Shown here piece by piece: positions 60,578 through 64,000 of a stretch of 64,000 nt of DNA. The translations under genes and the position numbers were made by a program. The stretch lies in NCBI GenBank assembly GCA_020161655.1, contig JAIUPC010000007.1:62001-126000 (forward strand), given 5' to 3'. The notes beneath the pieces are model-generated. The model made no database searches. It had not been told where the DNA came from and saw only the letters and a program-made list of their open reading frames with translations. Position 1 is the stretch's first letter. Every line of letters starts with the position of its first letter. The DNA is from Pseudomonadota bacterium (GTDB lineage Bacteria > Pseudomonadota > Alphaproteobacteria > Rhodobacterales > Rhodobacteraceae).

Positions 60578-62379
60578 CAGTAGACCCTCTTTTTCGGCGC
60601 GATCTTCTTCAGGTCGATCCCGCCATTCTCCTCTTTCGTCAAAGGCTCAAGATGCACCGGCCGGTAGGCGAGGCGAACCTTGTCGCCATCGACCCAGGCC
60701 AGCGAATGCTTGCGCCAGGTCTTGTCGTCACGGTCGGGATAATCCTCATGCGCATGGGCGCCCCGGCTTTCCTTCCGCGCTTCCGCCGCGACGATGGTCG
60801 CCAGAGCGTTGGGCATCAGGTTCGCCAGCTCCAGCGTCTCCATCAGGTCGGAGTTCCAGATCAGCGAGCGGTCGGTGACCTTGATGTCGTCCATCTTGGC
60901 CGCAACCTTCTCCATCTTGGCGACACCTTCGGCGAGGGTCTTGTCGGTGCGGAATACGGCGGCATCGGCCTGCATGGTCTTTTGCATCTCAAGCCTGAGG
61001 TCGGCGGTCGGGACCTCGCCGCTGGCGTTGCGGAAATGGTCGAAGCGGTCAAGCGCCTTGTCGATGCCGGCCTTGTCGACCGGGTGGTTGCGGGTCTTCG
61101 GATCGACAATCTCGCCGGCACGGATCGCGGCAGCGCGGCCGAAGACCACGAGGTCGATCAGCGAGTTCGACCCAAGCCGGTTGGCGCCGTGAACGCTCGC
61201 GCAGCCCGCCTCGCCCACCGCCATCAGGCCGGGGAAGATCCGGTCGGAGTTTTCCGGCGTCGGGTCGAGAACCTCGCCCCAGTAGTTCGTCGGGATGCCG
61301 CCCATGTTGTAATGCACCGTCGGCAGGATCGGGATCGGTTCCTTGGTCAGGTCGACCCCTGCGAAGATGCGCGCCGATTCCGAAATGCCGGGAAGGCGTT
61401 CATGCAGCGTCGCCGGTGGAATGTGGCTCAGGTTCAGGTGCATGTGATCCTTGTGCTCGCCCACACCACGACCCTCGCGGATCTCGATGGTGATGCAGCG
61501 GCTGACCACATCGCGGGAGGCCAGATCCTTGTAGGTCGGCGCATAGCGTTCCATGAAACGCTCGCCCTCGGAGTTGGTCAGATACCCGCCCTCGCCCCGC
61601 GCGCCTTCGGTGATGAGGCAGCCGGAGCCATAGATGCCGGTCGGGTGGAACTGCACGAACTCCATGTCCTGCAGCGGCAAACCCGCCCGCGCCACCATCC
61701 CGCCGCCGTCGCCGGTGCAGGTATGGGCGGAGGTCGCGCTGAAATAGGCGCGACCGTAACCGCCCGTCGCCAGAACCACCATCTTGGCATTGAAGACGTG
61801 GATCGTGCCGTCGTCGAGCTTCCAGCAGACGACGCCGGTGCAGCGGCCATCGGTGATGAGAAGATCGAGCGCGAAGTACTCGATGTAGAACTCGGCATTG
61901 TGCCTGAGCGACTGGCCGTAAAGCGTATGCAGGATCGCATGGCCGGTGCGGTCAGCGGCGGCACAGGTGCGCTGAACGGGCGGGCCTTCGCCGAATTCCG
62001 TCGTATGGCCGCCGAAGGGGCGCTGGTAGATCTTGCCCTCCTCGGTGCGGCTGAAGGGCACGCCGTAATGTTCAAGCTCATAGACCGCCTTCGGTGCCTC
62101 GCGCGCGAGGTACTCCATCGCATCGGTGTCGCCGAGCCAGTCGGAGCCCTTGACGGTATCGTACATGTGCCATTGCCAATGGTCCGGCCCCATGTTCGAC
62201 AGTGACGCCGCGATGCCGCCCTGTGCGGCAACCGTATGCGAGCGCGTCGGGAAGACCTTGGTCACGCAGGCCGTGCGCAGCCCCTGTTCGGCCATGCCGA
62301 GCGTGGCGCGCAGACCCGCGCCGCCGGCGCCGACAACCACAACGTCATATTCATGCACTTCGTAGGGATAAGCAGTCAT
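60577..62379 (-). CDS. sdhA: Succinate dehydrogenase flavoprotein subunit
   Basis: A 600-residue FAD subunit that oxidises succinate to fumarate. The FAD motif [13 protein letters not shown] is near residue 14, [13 protein letters not shown] carries the histidine that covalently binds FAD, and [21 protein letters not shown] and RDVVSR give catalytic residues. The start at 62379 follows GAGGA. It lies 10 bases after sdhD and before two unknown genes. Confidence 0.97.
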   Translation of the reverse strand: MTAYPYEVHEYDVVVVGAGGAGLRATLGMAEQGLRTACVTKVFPTRSHTVAAQGGIAASLSNMGPDHWQWHMYDTVKGSDWLGDTDAMEYLAREAPKAVYELEHYGVPFSRTEEGKIYQRPFGGHTTEFGEGPPVQRTCAAADRTGHAILHTLYGQSLRHNAEFYIEYFALDLLITDGRCTGVVCWKLDDGTIHVFNAKMVVLATGGYGRAYFSATSAHTCTGDGGGMVARAGLPLQDMEFVQFHPTGIYGSGCLITEGARGEGGYLTNSEGERFMERYAPTYKDLASRDVVSRCITIEIREGRGVGEHKDHMHLNLSHIPPATLHERLPGISESARIFAGVDLTKEPIPILPTVHYNMGGIPTNYWGEVLDPTPENSDRIFPGLMAVGEAGCASVHGANRLGSNSLIDLVVFGRAAAIRAGEIVDPKTRNHPVDKAGIDKALDRFDHFRNASGEVPTADLRLEMQKTMQADAAVFRTDKTLAEGVAKMEKVAAKMDDIKVTDRSLIWNSDLMETLELANLMPNALATIVAAEARKESRGAHAHEDYPDRDDKTWRKHSLAWVDGDKVRLAYRPVHLEPLTKEENGGIDLKKIAPKKRVY

Positions 62380-62389
62380 CTGTCGTTCC

Positions 62390-62761
62390 TCAAAGCGCAA
62401 GCCGGATCAGGGCGAAAAGCCCGGTCGCCATCACCGCATAGGACAGGAAGATCGTGCCGACGATCAGCACCTTGCGGGTGAAGCCATGGGCGTAATCCTC
62501 GATCATCACCTGCGCGCCGTTCTTGAAATGCGTCATGCCGACCACGAGCGTCAGCCCCGCCACGATCGCCGGGAAGGGCCGCCCGTAATAGGCGACGACA
62601 TCCTCGTAAGGCGCGCCAAGGATGCGACCGAAGGTGAAGATGAAGAGCGGTATCAGGATCGCCAGCGCAACGGCGCTGATCTGCATGTGCCAGAAATGCT
62701 CGGTCCCGGACTTGGCGGAGCCAAGGCCGGTGGCGCGCTTGCGGTCGGTCAGGTAGCGCAT
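62390..62761 (-). CDS. sdhD: Succinate dehydrogenase membrane anchor subunit
   Basis: A 123-residue anchor protein with three membrane segments (about 30-50, 62-82, 95-118). The start at 62761 follows GGGGG. Histidines in EHFWHMQ and MTHFKNG are candidates for heme b and quinone contacts. It pairs with SdhC in the membrane. Confidence 0.9.
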   Translation of the reverse strand: MRYLTDRKRATGLGSAKSGTEHFWHMQISAVALAILIPLFIFTFGRILGAPYEDVVAYYGRPFPAIVAGLTLVVGMTHFKNGAQVMIEDYAHGFTRKVLIVGTIFLSYAVMATGLFALIRLAL

Positions 62762-62772
62762 CGCGGGCCCCC

Positions 62773-63162
62773 TTAAAGCACGGTCACGGTGATGAGGGTC
62801 AGGATCACCGACCCGAAGATGCAGCCCCAGCCGAGCTTTTCCGCCGTCGGAATGTCGAGGCCACGGCCGCTGTCGAAGTAGAGATGCCGAAGCCCGGCAA
62901 GGAAGTGGTACCAGACCGCCCAGATCGAGCCGAGGAACACCAGCTTGCCGAACCACGACCGGACCACGGCATCGGCAAAGGCGAAATGGTCCGCGCTGGT
63001 CGCTGCGGCGAGCAGCCACCAGACGATCAGCACTGCCGCGACAATCAGCGCGTTACCGGTGATCCGCGTCAGGATCGAGGTCATCGAGGTCAGTTGCGGG
63101 CGGTAGTAAGGCCCGATCATGAAGGGCGACAGCGGGCGCTTGCCCCGGTTCACATCAGACAT
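62773..63162 (-). CDS. sdhC: Succinate dehydrogenase cytochrome b556 subunit
   Basis: A 129-residue anchor subunit with three membrane segments and the family motif RPLSPFMIGPYYRPQLTS near the N-terminus; the histidine in WYHFLAGLRHLYFDSG is the expected heme ligand. The start at 63162 follows GGAGA. It is the first gene of the sdh operon. Confidence 0.92.
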   Translation of the reverse strand: MSDVNRGKRPLSPFMIGPYYRPQLTSMTSILTRITGNALIVAAVLIVWWLLAAATSADHFAFADAVVRSWFGKLVFLGSIWAVWYHFLAGLRHLYFDSGRGLDIPTAEKLGWGCIFGSVILTLITVTVL

Positions 63163-63254
63163 GAACTCTCCCCTGACTTCCGCGCCGCCGGTCGTGTTGC
63201 CGGGAGGGCGCCGCTGGCTTTTCATGCCCCCAATTCGCGCCCGTGTCACGCTGC

Positions 63255-63336
63255 GAATGCCCCAAATCCGGCATTCCTGGGGTTGTTAGCGAAAAACCTG
63301 ACATTTGTGATCACGACTTTTTCCGCTGTGATCACG
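63255..63336 (-). promoter_or_regulatory. sdh upstream region with two GTGATCAC palindromes
   Basis: TGTGATCACG occurs twice, at 63306-63315 and 63327-63336, exactly 21 bp (two helical turns) apart. The copy nearer the gene overlaps the -35 zone of a possible minus-strand promoter with TAACAA as -10. A GAATGCC / GGCATTC inverted repeat (63255-63276) follows in the leader. It is likely an operator for the sdh operon; the regulator is unknown. Confidence 0.55.
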
Positions 63337-63387
63337 GAATTTGCTGCAACTGCACATATCCTGTGCCGCCTGCGCGATTCGGAAGGA

Positions 63388-64000
63388 TCACACCGGCATC
63401 AGCGCCCAGTAGTCGAGGTCAAGGAGCACTTCCGGCAGATATTTCCCGTCCACGCCCTTCAGCACGAACTCTCCTGTCCCGTGCTTCACCGCCACCAGCC
63501 TGAGGCGGATCGCCCCCACACCCGGCGCAGCGGTCTCGGCCTTGTCCAGCACTTCCGACCAGGCCCGCACCGTATCGCCAGCAAAACAGGGATTGGCATG
63601 GGCGCCCGCGTTCAGCGCGACGATCATCTGCGCATTGGCCAGACCGTTGAAGGAAAGCGCGCGGACAAGCGAGATCACATGGCCGCCGTAGATCAGACGC
63701 CGCCCGTCCTCGCGGTTGGTCGCGTCGAAATGCACCTTGGCGGTGTTCTGCCAGAGCCTTGTGGCGAGCATATGCTCGGCCTCCTCGACGGTCACACCAT
63801 CGACATGGTCGATCTTTTCGCCCAAGGCATAGTCGCCCCAGCAATGCGGCTCTCCGGCAAGGGTGAAATCATACTTGGAGAAATCCAACCCTTCGGGCAC
63901 CACGAGGTCGCCCGCAGCCACGGATTTCTTCAGTTCCGGAACAATCGCCTCCGGTGCGGGCGTCGCGCGGTTCTTCCGCACCATGACCCAGCGGACATAT
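63388..64000 (-). CDS. mch: Mesaconyl-CoA hydratase (MaoC family), 3' part, cut by window end
   Basis: The C-terminal portion (about 203 residues) of a double-hotdog MaoC-type hydratase, interconverting mesaconyl-CoA and beta-methylmalyl-CoA in the ethylmalonyl-CoA pathway. The frame remains open to the window edge with YVRWVMVRKN preceding, so the ATG near 63984 is an internal methionine rather than the start. The second hotdog domain shows LGEKIDHVDGVTVEEAEHM and LIYGGHVISL. Its position upstream of sdhCDAB is as known in Rhodobacter. Substrate assignment is by synteny and recalled sequence, so moderate. Confidence 0.75.
   Translation of the reverse strand, partial: YVRWVMVRKNRATPAPEAIVPELKKSVAAGDLVVPEGLDFSKYDFTLAGEPHCWGDYALGEKIDHVDGVTVEEAEHMLATRLWQNTAKVHFDATNREDGRRLIYGGHVISLVRALSFNGLANAQMIVALNAGAHANPCFAGDTVRAWSEVLDKAETAAPGVGAIRLRLVAVKHGTGEFVLKGVDGKYLPEVLLDLDYWALMPV

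Noticed and set aside
60652-62205. 517-codon plus-strand frame opposite sdhA.
   Set aside because: Shadow of sdhA, no ribosome site and composition dominated by R, H and D.

Overview
The window is a gene-dense, high-GC chromosomal segment of an alphaproteobacterium, most likely family Rhodobacteraceae (order Rhodobacterales). This rests on gene content and order: the F1-ATPase operon atpHAGDC split from F0, sdhCDAB downstream of a mesaconyl-CoA hydratase gene, the MerR/acyl-CoA dehydrogenase/thiolase/FadJ beta-oxidation island, DUF2125, Hint-domain and GFA proteins. No rRNA, tRNA, CRISPR array, prophage or transposase gene was seen. The segment reads as core chromosome rather than an island.

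Layout. 1-6.1 kb: 3' end of metG, a fatty acid desaturase between two REP-like palindromes, a cold-shock gene, a periplasmic 5'-nucleotidase-like protein, and a tightly overlapping DUF952-pyrD-arsC operon. 6.1-8.4 kb (minus): two PaaI-type thioesterases and a MATE exporter. 8.5-17.4 kb: two MerR regulators, then acyl-CoA dehydrogenase, GST, thiolase, cupin and FadJ, with an SDR lacking the usual catalytic residues on the other strand. A 60-bp hairpin repeat occurs twice here in opposite orientation. 17.4-22.8 kb: sulfotransferase, DMT exporter, acyl-CoA ligase, a membrane protein resembling a dead M48 peptidase, and a SPOR-domain protein. 22.8-27.4 kb (minus): nucleoside salvage operon cdd-deoA-deoB-add-upp with overlapping ends. 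27.6-32 kb: malic enzyme and propionyl-CoA synthetase, the latter behind TTTGCAAA motifs. 32.2-35.1 kb: a cytosolic hybrid histidine kinase (HisKA-HATPase-REC-Hpt) and an NtrC-family regulator. 35.1-39.3 kb: nadK, glyA and small envelope genes. 39.4-44.4 kb (minus): atpHAGDC. 44.6-49.2 kb: methyltransferase-like gene, gloB, clpA, GFA protein. 49.3-52.1 kb (minus): a MotA/ExbB-like and MotB/OmpA-like pair with an unusually long coiled coil. 52.2-58.8 kb: ChaC-like cyclotransferase, DUF2125, hisC-tyrosine dehydrogenase-extensin operon, rpsD, Hint protein. 58.9-64 kb (minus): mesaconyl-CoA hydratase (cut by the window end) and sdhC-sdhD-sdhA-two unknown exported proteins-sdhB.

Functionally the segment is rich in acyl-CoA and C3/C4 carbon metabolism: beta-oxidation, propionyl-CoA entry, an ethylmalonyl-CoA pathway step, succinate dehydrogenase and malic enzyme, next to energy conservation and nucleotide salvage. 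The least explained items are the MotAB-like pair, the two proteins between sdhA and sdhB, the divergent SDR, and several sharply defined palindromic sites upstream of metabolic and signalling genes.
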